A DNA stretch of 64,000 nt, taken from assembly GCF_030272615.1 (NCBI RefSeq), contig NC_081414.1, positions 815,385,069 to 815,449,068 on the forward strand. Reading direction: 5' to 3'. The position numbers and the translations under genes are program-made. This document shows, in pieces, positions 45,623 through 57,110 of the stretch; the first letter of the stretch is position 1, and every line of letters begins with the position of its first letter. The notes beneath the pieces were generated by a model that saw nothing but the letters and a program-made list of their open reading frames with translations, was not told the origin of the DNA and searched no databases. This DNA comes from Cryptomeria japonica. Lineage: Eukaryota; Streptophyta; Pinopsida; Cupressales; Cupressaceae.

Positions 45623-46490
45623 ATGGCTTATTCTTCTACTTCTGAGTTTATTGTGAACACTACTATTGTGGAAAACATGAAATGCCCTAGGCCCGTATTT
45701 AAGATAATTCTCAAGATTTCTAAACAAGATGACTCTGTAGGGGCATTTTCAAAAATTCCTAAAGGTGTAGTATTTGTAGAAGACCCTAGGATTTATATAC
45801 ATTGAATATAGAAGAACTCAGTTCTGAAGAGTTGATGAAAATGTATACTAAGGTAATTTGTGATGAATATTGCATGGTTAACCCTGAACTCAAGACTGTA
45901 GAAACTCTAGGTTTGTGGAGATAGTGAGCATTCCTAAATTTCCAAAGGAAGTAGTAAGAATTGTTTTAAGTAGAGCACATGGAGAATTTCTATGGTTGGA
46001 TTCTGTCTGCCAAAAACCCGGCAAGCAATTAGGGATGTAACTGGTTTACCCTCAACTGGTAGCAGACCTGAGAAAATAAAGAAGATTCCTACCAACAAAG
46101 TAATGAAACTAACAGGAGCAACATCTGACAATAGATCACTAAGAGTGAATGATATCAAAGACATCAGTGAGAGATTTGTATGTATGGTGCTTGGTTACAA
46201 GACTACATATGCAAACATGCTACGTTTAATTTCTAGTCTTTGTATTAATAGTGCTTATGAGATGGTTAACAACAATGCAATGCTTTATGTGTGTGAATGG
46301 CTGAAAGATGAACTCATTGACAATTTGAAAAAGATTAAAGGAGATAATAAAGGGACATTCCTCTTTGGAAATCTTTTGGTATGTTGATGCTTTAATTCTC
46401 TAAGGAAATTCCTGGTATAGGACCTAAAGACTTTGGATATGACATACTAGTAGGAAAATAATTATAGGAAGCTTTTATCGGCATGGGAAC
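45623..46490 (+). pseudogene. ORF2 of unknown function, element D (truncated)
   Basis: Starts MAYSSTSEFIVNTTIVENMK. Blocks shared with C: SVGAFSKIPKGVVFVEDPRI, RSLRVNDIKDISERFVCMVL, SAYEMVNNNAMLYVCEWLKD. Small frameshifts near 45805 and 45912 and a TGA near 46385. It is cut at 46490 by the LTR of element E. Confidence 0.75.
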
Positions 46491-47930
46491 TGTAGACGTA
46501 TACAAATGACCATATTCCTAAATGAATATTTTATGTTCATTTCTCTATTTGATTAAATTAAATTTAATTAAATTACCCGTATTCCTCTATTTCATTAAGT
46601 AAATTACTCAATTAAATTCATTATACCCATTTAATGAATAAATCATTTTAATCAATTAAATCTCCCCTATCCACTTTTAATTAAATTCAAATTTAATTAA
46701 ATAGTTATCCTAAATTGAATAAATCTAATTTATTTAATTTCCCCAAATTGAAACCAAATTGAATTAAATTAACTTTATTTCAATTAAATCCTATTATTCC
46801 TCCATCCACTTGCAAAATCCTACGTCTCCCACTTGCTTTCCTAAACTCCTTCCTAATTTCTTCTAGACTCTTCTATTCGCTTCTAATTAGCCTAACCCAT
46901 CTTCTAAACTTTGTCACATCCCTAAGCAAGGGGAGGTCACTTCTCAAGACCTTAAAGTCTTTGATAACCATTAAAGGCTTCAAGTCTTAAACCACTTAAT
47001 TTCCCAAAGTCTCCCAAACCATTAATGGTTAATTCAACCCTTTTACATGGTTAGAGACTTTTTGCCTAACTTAACCTTTATCCAACCTAAGGGTCTCATC
47101 AAGCATTTAATGTTCTGACCATGATTATTCCTTAATCATTTGCACAAGAGTTTATCCTTGGATTAACTCTTAATCCAATGGGTAATCCTAACTTAGGCTT
47201 GACTCTTACCCTATAGATAACCATGAGGTCCTCTCAGGCATTTAATGTCTCCAACCCCTTTTCTCAACCAATCTTATGTTGACAATTGTCACCATTTCAT
47301 TGGTGCCAATTGAAAACATGGATTCCCAACTTTCAAACTCAACCCTTGATCAACTCTTTCAATCCTGACCATCCATTGCCCTGTTTTTGCTATAAATAGA
47401 GCTCTCATTCCTCCATTTTCATAGATCATCCAAGTTTGTAGTATCATACTTATGCTCAAATACATTCAAGCTTTCATACCATTTTATGCTCATCATTTTA
47501 GCCTCTCTTTTAGATAGAAATTAATCTAAATATGCATGTTTAGAGTACTTTCTTTATCATTTAGCTTAAATCATTAACTAATATAGTATGCTAGGATAGT
47601 TTGTTTACTAACCTTGTCATCTTATAGTTAGTTTATTGCATTTCTAGAGTCATGCATAGCTTAGGATGCATCTCATATTAAACCAACAAAAAACATCCCT
47701 TGTTCTTGCATTTGCCATCCCTAAACCATTTTTCTCAGTGATCTGAGAGCAAAAACATTGGTTTGAGGGACCATGTAAGATAGAGAACCATGGGACCCAC
47801 CTTGGGAAGCTGAGTGATACTTCATTACTCCATAGCTTGCACCAAGAAGTCCTGTGGGTGTGTGAGCAAGGCTCCCTAGAGCTCCATTTTTAGCATTTTG
47901 AGTTCTATCAACCCACTTTTTTCGCATACA
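46491..47930 (+). repeat. Element E 5' LTR
   Basis: 1440 bp, TGTAGACG to CGCATACA. The first third is extremely AT-rich with TTAATTAAAT runs. The end is 4 nt before the primer site. The left flank is GGAAC; the matching right flank lies outside the window. Confidence 0.9.
47391..47398 (+). promoter_or_regulatory. TATA box of E 5' LTR
   Basis: TATAAATAGAGCTC, the same context as in element F. It should start the genomic RNA about 30 bp downstream. Confidence 0.75.
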
Positions 47931-47934
47931 TTTC

Positions 47935-47952
47935 TGGTGCCCATCGTGGGGC
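47935..47952 (+). other. Primer binding site, tRNA-Lys type (element E)
   Basis: TGGTGCCCATCGTGGGGC is complementary to the 3' end of plant tRNA-Lys(CUU) as recalled, with two transitions in 18. Element F uses a different tRNA. Confidence 0.7.
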
Positions 47953-48018
47953 TAGACCCCATATATCAAATCGGTTTTTGAATTTAACCACTTTTGCAGG
48001 CACGTAGAAAAAATGAAT

Positions 48019-48292
48019 TGGCACGTTAAGTTAACTGTTTAGCGCATCCGGTTAACAGCCTAGTGCATGCAGTTTACTGTTCAGCATGTGGAGTCCATCA
48101 TCTAGCGTGAGAAGTCCATAAATTAGTGCATAGGATTTACTATTTTTCTTGTAGGTCTCGACACGGGAGAAAAACAGACCAGCGCTTTCGACGCATAGAG
48201 TAGCGCATCCCGAAAATAGTGTAGCGCATTGAAACCTTCTTTTAGCACATCACTGTTATATTATAGTGCGTACAGTTTGTTCTGTAGCACAT
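48019..48292 (+). repeat. E leader array 1: TAGCGCAT motif every 21 bp
   Basis: Motif starts at 48019, 48040, 48061, 48082, 48103 and 48124, then 48180, 48201, 48222, 48243, 48264 and 48285, all neighbours exactly 21 bp apart within the two runs. The core varies as TAGCGCAT, TAGTGCAT, TAGCACAT; the 13 bases between are mostly unrelated. Stops occur in every frame. Confidence 0.85.
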
Positions 48293-48299
48293 CATAGAA

Positions 48300-49725
48300 A
48301 GAAAAGAAAAAAACTAATTTGTAATAGAAACTAAAATTTAGACCTATGGAAGTCCATAGAATTCACCTTTTTGCTAACAAATTGACTAGATTTCTGTAGG
48401 TTACTGACTGTTGACTGCAGGTTCTGGATCCATTTTATTTAGGCTAGAGCTAAAGTAGTTTAAATTTTTACTAGCTTTTCTAAGTTAGGAAAAAGTTCAA
48501 ATTTCTTTCTTTTCTTGTTTAAATAAAATTGAACTCACTTTTATTTTGGGCAACTAAAACAAACAACAAATCAAAATCTTTTCTTGCTTTCTTAGGAGAA
48601 AATTTCTAAATTTGGGCTCTAAAAAGAACAACAAAAAATTTTCTTTTTCGCAAAAATAGAGCTTAAAAAGAACCTCACCATCCTTTGGTGCATAAAAGGA
48701 TCCACTTTCATTTTTGCAAAGGAAAGAACCTCACCTCAAAAGTTTTGTTACAATTAAAGAGGGAAGTGATTCCCCTTTTGTTTACCAATTTTTATTGACC
48801 AAATCGAACCTTTTGCTTTGTTGACGCAGTTATTTTCTTAGATTAAATAATCATTGCTTTGAAGAAGTAAAATTAACACCATGCTTTTTCTTGGAGCAAC
48901 ATCTCCCAGTAGAGGTTACAAAATCACTGAATTGAAGTTTTAAAAAGAATTTGTGATTGCCTTAAATCGAAAGAGGAAAGTATATGCTCTCCCCTTAACT
49001 GGGTGATCCAAAAAACCAGACCTCTCTTAAAGAGCTTTCTTTCCTTCAAAGCATTTTACATCCTTTAGCAGGCCTGCCTTCCTGAGGAGTTGAAATCAAC
49101 TCTTAAAGCTGTTTATGGCCGGTGTGAAGGGAACGACCTAAGTGGGGAATGATTTTAACGCCAATAATTCCAACCCACTATAATCAAACGTAGAAAGTGA
49201 CAAAAGTTCTTTTCAACGGTTGCGCGCAGCGATTAGCCTTCCCCCAGTATCCTTGAGATACGTAAAGCCTTTGTTCTAAAGGTTGGGAAGCCTCCCAAGG
49301 GATTTTATCACTGACGACCAAATAGGAAGCTTGATTACGAACCATAGAAATAGAAGCTTTGAACCAAGTTAGTAACCAAACATTTATAACATCATAGTGC
49401 AAGGGTGGGGAAGAATCCACCCCCAAGATTACTCACCATATATCTCCCAAGATTAGTAACTACTCAACTATGAAGCAATTCACTTTGAGTTAATTTTTGG
49501 CAAAAGGCAAAAAAATGGGTGCCCTCTAGGGGGTGACATGGTTGTTTGAGCTAATGGAGTATCAAGACTAGTGGGCTATGATGTTATTTATGACCTTTGA
49601 ATAAAGAGTCTTTCTAAAGTGTATTATTCATATCCAAACCTGTTAAAACATTGAGGATTTGAACACATCCTCACAGAACATACACTTTTTGTTAGATTAG
49701 GTAAAATGGTTGTACTTTTTGTGCC
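48300..49725 (+). other. E leader between arrays, no gene seen
   Basis: About 1.4 kb of leader with no supported ORF. Confidence 0.5.
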
Positions 49726-49831
49726 ATGCTTGTATTTACTACTTCAGAAAATGATCCATCAAACTTGAGAAATTCACAACTAAAATCCCAAATTTACAAA
49801 AAAACCAACCAAAAGAAAAATCAGGGCAGTT

Positions 49832-50205
49832 TAGCACATAAGAGCAACTTCTTAGCATGTGAGGTACTTTCATTAGCGCATCCAACCATCAAGTTAGCGC
49901 ATCTATTCCAAACAGTAGCATTTTATCCCAAAATCAAACCAGTGTTGAAACATTTAGTGCATCAGAGAAATAGTCTAGCACGTGGAAACATTAGCTTAGC
50001 ACGTGGAAACCAAACATTAGCGCATCAGGTTCAAAAGTTAGCACGTTACAGGCCTAGGGTAGTGCATGACTTTTTAAACAGATAGAAAACAATTTTTGAA
50101 TAGTCAAAACTTTAGCGCGTATCTGGGGGTAGCCTAGCGCGTGTGGTCATTATTTTAGCACGTGGAGTAATTTCTACAGCGCATATCATCCCTATTTTAG
50201 CACGT
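49832..50205 (+). repeat. E leader array 2: TAGCGCAT motif every 21 bp
   Basis: Sixteen motif starts: 49832, 49853, 49874, 49895, 49916, 49955, 49976, 49997, 50018, 50039, 50060, 50113, 50135, 50156, 50177, 50198. Most steps are exactly 21 bp. The variants TAGCACGT and TAGCGCGT are frequent. One frame over part of it is open and reads as heptads with LAH/LAR, but this is probably a by-product of the period. Confidence 0.85.
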
Positions 50206-50402
50206 GATCAAAAACATATAGACAGAGGGAAAAACAATGAGGAATTTTAAAATTTTTGAAAACATTTTCAAAAGTCTCTCATTATCAAACAAATATTTTT
50301 CACCAAAACGGAGTAGCGAAAACAAACCATTAAAACTATTTCTTGAGCTAAATTTGTGTCAAAGCAAACGTTGTAAAAATCCCCAACTGATCGCACGATA
50401 AA

Positions 50403-51059
50403 ATGTATCTATCTTATCATAATCCGAAAACCTCATCATCAGTATCAACAAAATCCTTTACCATCTTACGGATTTCATCTCAAAAACACTTGTTTAAAAT
50501 TTTCAAGTTGTCAAATCAAGTCTCCATATCGGGAGGCTTTTATCCATATCATTTGACACGCTTTGTCATGAAGGGGCATCTAAACCTTCACTTTGATAGA
50601 GTAAGATTTGAAATTTTTCAAACAAGATCAACTGAATCCAAACAAATCAAAGGAAACCATTGATCACTCATGCATGACTAATCCCCATATTCTGAGAAGA
50701 AAGAACCTTTATTGTAACATCACGTTGAAGAAACAACAACCTAGTTTTCCCAAGTTCATCAAGAGAAATAAGTTTTTATACATCAATCGTTAACTCTTCA
50801 AATCTCATTGGGTATTCCTTCATCATGTCAAACATTATATCCAAAACAAATCCAACGAATTTGACAAAGAACCCTTAAAAACAAGAGCCTACTATCAAAA
50901 GTTTACTTTTAATCAAATCATAAACCGCGGAGGAAAAATCAATCTAGCATTCTTGCCCGATGAGTGTATCACTTATAACACATCTCGACCAGAACCACCA
51001 ACCCCCGAGCAACATATCAACGAGGATTTTGTCCCCTTCGTCACTAAAAGTTTTTACTA
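50403..51059 (+). pseudogene. E ORF1: uncharacterised ORF upstream of gag
   Basis: A frame from 50403 (MYLSYHNPKTSSSV) covers the first part. After a shift near 50620 another frame runs to a TAA at about 51057, with one stop at 50791. The second part has VFLHHVKHYIQNKSNEFDKE, GGKINLAFLPDECITYNTSR and PEQHINEDFVPF, conserved in element F at 15347-15802. It ends immediately before the gag ATG (51062). It is likely the Ogre-type ORF1 of unknown function, or a former N-terminal extension of Gag. No known motif seen. Confidence 0.62.
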
Positions 51060-51061
51060 AA

Positions 51062-52760
51062 ATGCCTGTTACTCAGTCTCAAAGAAACCAACAAAGCGAG
51101 ACACACGCAGAGTCTAGTATGAATCGAAGGTTGTCAAATCCTTTTGAAGTTCCACACTTGGAAGAGATTGAAATTTTTGAAATGCTTCTTTAGGAATGTC
51201 AGGAAAACCCTTCATTCCAAAAGCTTGTAGAAAGGCTTATGGAAAATGACAAAGAAAAGTATCTGCTCATGCTCACAAGTAAAGGCATTAAACTTCCCGA
51301 AGATTTAGACACAAACATCTTTAGAACCGGATCTCAACAATATGCATATCAAGAACAACAAAGAGAAGAAGAAACTCATAACCTTGAACAACACATACTT
51401 GAGCAACACATTCCAGAACAACGCATACCAGAAATGCGTATACCTGAGCTTGAAACTCCAGAACAAAATATACCATTTAACACACCTTTTCAGCTGAGAA
51501 CTAATACAAGGGAAGAACTCTTCCCTCGACAAGACAATATACCTTTGGCTACTCTTACTCAACAAATGCAAATGTTACAACGACAAATACATGACATGCA
51601 ACAAGGGACAACAGTGCGGTACTCTTAAACAAAATCTGTCTTATCCATTTGATAGAAGATTGAACATGGTGACTTTTCCTCCAAACTCGGATATTGCCAA
51701 ATTTGATAAATATGATGGGAAAAGTGATCCCTGAGATCATGTTCAAGAATTTTACACAATGAGTCTTGAATTTGCTCATGATGACACCTATCTGATGAGG
51801 TTATTCCCAAGAATCCTGGGAGGGCAAACAATGGAATGGTTATCCAAAATTACACCACCTGCTAGATCATTTGATGAATTGGTTAACAAATTCATAAACC
51901 AATATTCCTATAACATCCAACAATCCATAACCATGCTAGATGTCTGCAACACCAAACAAAAGAACAATAAACATTTATGATATTCCTTCAATGTTGGCGA
52001 CGTATGGTATCACGATATCCTCGAGATATTCCCAAAAAGGAAAAAATGGAAATCTTCATCAACAACTTGAATGGTGAAATGAGTTATAGGCTAAAACTTC
52101 AATGTATACCATCTTTCGCTAAATTGGTTGAAAATGGCATTCAAGTAGAGGAAGCATATGTCAAAAAGGGAACACTCAAATTCTACAAGGAAGGAACAAA
52201 CTCACCAAACTACAATAACCAGAACAACAACAACTTGGACAAGTCTCGATTCTGGACTCGAAACAAAAATGAAGGCAACAATGAAATGCATGATTCGAAA
52301 TCTAAGCAACCAGTGCTCGCATTATCCGAAAATTCTCAGGCTATGAAAAATCCTAAAAGTACTAATCCAAATGCTAGAACATATGTACCAAACTCTAATC
52401 AAGGACAACTCAACACAAACAACACCAATGATACTCAAAGAAAAAACATGAATCCAGAACCTAACAACAATTCATGCAACAACACGAACAATTTTCAAAA
52501 GTGTATCTTCACACCCCTGGGGCAATCACTAGAATTAGCATTCAGAGAACTTTTGGCAAACAAGATTCTTTCTTTGCCTCCAATCAGCAACTATGAACCC
52601 CAAATCAAACCACCTTGGTGGAATGATTCACACTATTGTGATTACCATCGTAACAAGGGTAATCGGATGAACGATTGCATGAGATTGAAACACGTGGTGC
52701 AAGATATGATTGATTGAGGTGACTTAATGGTGGATGGTCTCAAAACAAATGGTGATCATG
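51062..52760 (+). pseudogene. E gag
   Basis: The ATG at 51062 begins MPVTQSQRNQQSETHAES. A Glu/Pro repeat region (EQHIPEQRIPEMRIPELE) lies near 51400-51460. The Gag core is at 51690-52170: DDTYLMRLFPRILGGQTMEW, NQYSYNIQQSITMLDVCNTK, FLQCWRRMVSRYPRDIPKKE. An Asn-rich spacer leads to the Cys/His motif CDYHRNKGNRMNDC and LKHVVQDMID near 52637-52716, typical of Tat Gag. Frame breaks near 51192, 51630, 51731 and 51978, and a TGA at about 52716. Structural particle protein in intact relatives. Confidence 0.85.
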
Positions 52761-53985
52761 GAGCCTTTAAAAATCCTCTTCCAAATTATAACAAAGAAGG
52801 AGCTTCAACCTCAAACGATACACACGGAGCTCGTATCAACCATATCTACAACAACACCATAAATCACATATCAGCTGAAGATCATCAAGTAAATGTCATC
52901 ACCATCCGAGATCGGCGTGATCATGAATCTGTCAATGTAACAACCCGAACTCAGAAATATGTCTTAAAAGGACATACGTCACCTACAACTACCACACCAA
53001 AAATCCAATATGACTTAGTTGGCCAACTACGCAAAACTCCAGCTCAAATATCTATACTAGAATTGCTGAAACTATCACCGAAGCACAAAAACATATTGGA
53101 ACAAGCACTATTGGAAACCAATGTACCTCAAAATCTGGATACAAATAGATTTCAAGCCTTGGTCGCCCATATGACTGGACCTCATAACCTCACCTTCTCA
53201 GAGCATGACAATGCTTCCTTGAGCCATCTGCATAACACTCCTCTCCATATCGAAGTCATTGTTTGCAAACACTGAGTAAAAAGAGTCTTAATAGATGGAG
53301 GAGCCAAACTTAATATATGTACTTTAAAGCTTATCCGTGCATTAGGCTTTTCAGAAGAGTCTATTGATCCCTACAAAAAGATTACCATAAAGTCATATGA
53401 TGATGAGGAAAGGTCCTCTAAAGGAACTGTGATGTTACCCATTCAGGTAGGACCAGTACAAAAAGATACTATGTGTCAGGTCTTAGACATAGATCTCACC
53501 TACAATATTTTGTTAGGGTGGCCCTGGATACATGAAATGCAAGCAGTACCTTCTACGTATCACCAGTGTGTCAAATTTCCTTATGACGGACAAGAAATCT
53601 CCATATCTGCTGATCACAATCCATTTCAACATTGCAACGCAATGGGGGCAGCCCAAGATAATTTGGTTCCTCATAATAAAGAAAAGCAGCGATCTTCAAC
53701 ATCAGATCTCCAAACAACAAAGCCCAACTCCTTATTTGGAGATTTCAGACAAAAAATGCAAATCAAAGACCAAGGCATGGGAGAATACTCTTTGGAGCCC
53801 TTATGTTTGGCCAAATTGCCAACATCACCTAGATCTCATGGATTGCCTACTACATCAACACATCTAGTCACTCAGCCCATCACCAAATTTGATGGTACCT
53901 TCATCCAATTGGGCATGCTAGCACATGAATCAGAAGACAAGGATGAGGAAGAAGATAACAAAGTAGTTGCTCTAGACATTATTCT
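52761..53985 (+). pseudogene. E aspartic protease region
   Basis: RVLIDGGAKLNICTLKL around 53283-53330 is the retropepsin active site in the DGG form found in Tat elements. SYDDEERSSKGTVMLPIQVG and YNILLGWPWIHEM complete the fold signature. The frame before the active site is broken by TGA at 53273. Upstream, TPAQISILELLKLSPKHKNI matches the F protease leader. Confidence 0.82.
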
Positions 53986-54160
53986 ACCAACACACCTGTA
54001 TGGAAAAGGATACTTAATCATGCAGCAAATGGGATATGACGGTAAAGGACCTATTGGGAAACACAGAGAAGGAGTCACTGAACCCATAGATCTTCCTTCA
54101 CAACTCAGTAGAAACAAAGCAGGATTGGGTTGTGAGCTCACTTTCCTATTAAAAAGGTCG
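53986..54160 (+). pseudogene. E G-patch domain
   Basis: YGKGYLIMQQMGYDGKGPIG, then NKAGLGC, the glycine pattern of a G-patch RNA-binding domain, placed between protease and RT. The frame is open here. It corresponds to 12091-12290 in F. Confidence 0.8.
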
Positions 54161-55084
54161 CCCAACATAACTACAAAACCTCAATGGAAAGAAAAGAAGT
54201 ACAAAGAAGAATCCTGGCAGGAAGCACTCTTTGAATCAATAGAAACAATCCGCAAGGTATGAGAACGTCAAGACCAGAAGTTATATCAGGAAAAACTTCT
54301 AAGCCACAAGAAGGCCATATCTGTAGTAGTAGCTCATCTTTAGAATCCACTATTTCAAGAACCAATAAAATCATGTCTGGATACCTTTATTTCTCCCCAA
54401 GAAGGCACAGTCTATGAACAAATACAGAAAGTAGAAGCTAGATCTGACATAGAATCAACAAAAACTATCAAAATGGTATCCATCATCAAAGATTTGTTTT
54501 CACCATATAACATACCAGTTTACAGCACTGATATAATCTGGGTTGAGGCCTCTGAGACTGATTTCAATGAATATGAATGGGGTACTTGCTCCAATGCTAC
54601 TACAGATATCCCTAATGATACTGATTCCATATCCCTTTCTCAAGAAGAACCTAATGTAGAAGATAGACCTCTTGAATTTGGACCGCAAAATATCTATAAC
54701 GCTAAGGAAAGTGAACAAAAACATTATGAACAAGTCTATACAGAAGATAATACCATCGAAGACCTCGACAAAATCCTAGAATTCTTTAAAACCAAGAACA
54801 ATCATGATGAAAACTCTATCCTAACACTTACAATAGCAGAACTTGATCCACCTAACGATTCCTTACCGCTTGTCTTTCTTGACCTCATCAACTGGGATGA
54901 ACCTGAAATCCATGATATACCAATTTTCCCAGATGATAAATCTATTATCCATTACCTATGTACCATAAATTTGGAAATAGGCTCTACCAGTGAACAAAGT
55001 AATGATGTCTGCCAATCAGGGAGTGCCAAGTCTCTCAGTCACAAAAATAAATCACAAGAAAGATCTAATGCTGAAAACTAGTCA
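54161..55084 (+). pseudogene. E acidic linker before RT
   Basis: Open from about 54473 to 55081 with a Glu/Asp/Asn-rich composition (for example NDTDSISLSQEEPNVEDRPL). Stops near 54261, 54343 and 55081. It probably belongs to the polyprotein. Some Ogre elements have an intron in this part of pol; I see no convincing splice sites. Confidence 0.55.
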
Positions 55085-56683
55085 ATGGCAGCTCTAGATC
55101 ACACAAAAGTAAAAATAAAGGATGCATCTAAGGGTGAAAACCTTTTTAAGGCACCTAATGATGGGAGACTTGACACTCTTCCTAAACACTTTCATGAGCG
55201 ATCACCCATATTGATTCAGCCCACTAAATCAATCAACATTGGTACCACAGAAGTAGTTAGAAACATACACCTTGCAGAATCTCTGACAGAGGAGGAAAGA
55301 TCAGCATTCATCATTTTCTTTAAAGAACAACAAATTAACTTTGCTTGGTCATATGCCGATATGCCCAGAGTCAATCCACACTTGTCCATCTCTTCAGGAG
55401 TTAAACCAGTCAAGAAAAAGCTACGAAAGATGAATCCACAGGTAGCACTCATGGTCAAAACTAAACTAAAGAAGCTATTAGATGTTAGATTCACCCAACC
55501 CATTGACTATGCAGAATGGATTTCCAACATCGTTCCAGTATCAAAACCAGATGGTAGTAACAGAATATGCATTGACTTCAGAGATGTCAACAAAGCTTGT
55601 CCAAAAGATGACTTTCCTCTACCCAGTATCGACATAATTGTAGATCTCACAGCAAGCCATGCAATGCTCTTACTAATGGACGGTTTCTCACGCTATAATC
55701 AAATCAAAATAGCCCCAGAAGATCAAGATAAAACCGTATTCACCTATCCTTGGGGAACATACTGTTGGAATGTTATGCCTTTTGGCTTAAAGAATGTAGG
55801 GGCCACTTATCAAAGAGCAATGACAACAATATTCCATGACATGATGCATACCTTCATGGAAGACTATGTGGATGATTTACTAGCTAAATCCTTCACCAAG
55901 GTAGAACATCTCAGCATCCTAACAAAGATCTTTGATCGACTGGAGAAATTCCAAGTCAGGATCAACCCTAAGAAGTGTGTCTTTGGGGTTGCATCAGGTA
56001 AGTTACTAGGCTACATTGTCTCAGCTAAAGGTATCAAAGTAGATCCAGCAAAGGTACAAGCCATTATGGACATGCCACCACCAAAGAATATTGGTCAACA
56101 CAGATCTCTACAAGGACAACTTCAATCAATCAGGTAGTTCATCGCTCAGCTAGCAGATAAAAGTCTACCATTTAACCATTTACTACACAAAAATGTACCA
56201 TTCAGATGGGAGACCAAGTGTGCAGAATCTTTTTACCAATTCAAATAGTACCTAATGAATCCACCAGTTCTAATACCACCGGTCGTAGGAAAGCCACTTA
56301 TCCTATATATCTCAACAACAAATATATCGCTAGGGGCACTATTGGCACAAGAAGATCAACAAGGAAAGGAACGGGCCATATATTATATCAATAGGACATT
56401 GAATGGCTATGAACTCAATTATACATTCATTGAAAAGGCTTTCCTAATAGTGGTCTTCACATCTCAAAAGTTTCGACATTATATGCTAGCACACACCATT
56501 AAGCTAGTCACAAAAATTGATCCTCTCAAATATCTACTCAGCAAGGCAGCTCTTATAGGCAGATTGGCTAAATGGGTTATGATTCTCAGTGAATTTGATA
56601 TCCACTACACAGAATGAAGAGCTATCAAAGGACAAGCAATTGCAGATCAGCTGGCTGAAGCACCGCTACTAGGAAAACAAACT
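55085..56683 (+). pseudogene. E reverse transcriptase and Ty3 RNase H
   Basis: RT blocks: PIDYAEWISNIVPVSKPDG, RICIDFRDVNKACPKDDFPL, GFSRYNQIKIAPEDQDKTVF, MPFGLKNVGATYQRAM and the catalytic YVDD at about 55865-55876, all intact. The frame is open for 350 codons to a TAG at 56135. The Ty3 RNase H follows (56255-56617) with LILYISTTNISLGALLAQED, where the usual catalytic Asp is degenerate, as is normal for Tat elements with a second RNase H. Stops at about 56247 and 56615. Confidence 0.9.
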
Positions 56684-57110
56684 ATGGAGATTGAATTTTC
56701 GGACAGGGACGTTCTTGCTCTTTCTACCAAACAATGGACCCTATACTTTGATGGATCCTACACACAACATGGTTTAGGTGCTGGCATTCTATTCATCACT
56801 CCTGAAGAACACACTATACCAAGATCATATAGCCTTATGTTTCCATGCACAAATAATGTGGCTGAATATGAGGCATTGGTTATAGGCATCAAAATGGTCG
56901 TAGAATGGAAAATCATAGAGTTAAAGGTCTATGGAGACTCACAACTAGTCGTCCATCAAATCAACAATGACTATCAGACAAAAGATAACAGGCTACTACC
57001 CTACAAGTGAATGGTGGATGACTTCAAATAGTATTTTGTGCAGATCACCTTCAAGCAAATACCAAGGTTGAACAACAAAGCAGCCAATGCAATGGCTACA
57101 ATCGCTTCAT
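56684..57110 (+). pseudogene. E archaeal-type RNase H
   Basis: LYFDGSYTQHGLGAGILFIT, CTNNVAEYEALVIGIKM and LKVYGDSQLVVHQINNDYQT carry the presumed catalytic Asp, Glu and Asp. NNKAANAMATIASLLQIP ends the domain. Stops at 57008 and 57029. This second RNase H marks the Tat lineage. Confidence 0.9.

Larger units (their letters stand above)
43321..46490 (+). mobile_element. Element D: pol-less copia-like element, cut by element E
   Basis: A full 5' LTR, primer site, Gag-like ORF, spacer and first part of ORF2, same subfamily as C. At 46490 ORF2 is interrupted by the LTR of E; element C continues without a break after the same GGCATGGGAAC. The remaining ORF2 and 3' LTR should lie right of the window. 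D itself sits in the Ty3 protease-RT linker. Confidence 0.9.

Noticed and set aside
47721-47927. 68-codon frame on the minus strand
   Set aside because: Lies inside the E LTR end, short, no motif.
49726-50085. 119-codon frame with LAH/LAR heptads over leader array 2
   Set aside because: The heptad pattern follows from the 21-bp period; array 1 has stops in this frame and the F array has 20-bp steps, so coding is unlikely.
48019-50205. CRISPR-like array because of regular spacing
   Set aside because: Plant retrotransposon leader; repeats are 8 bp and degenerate, with 13-bp spacers; no cas genes.
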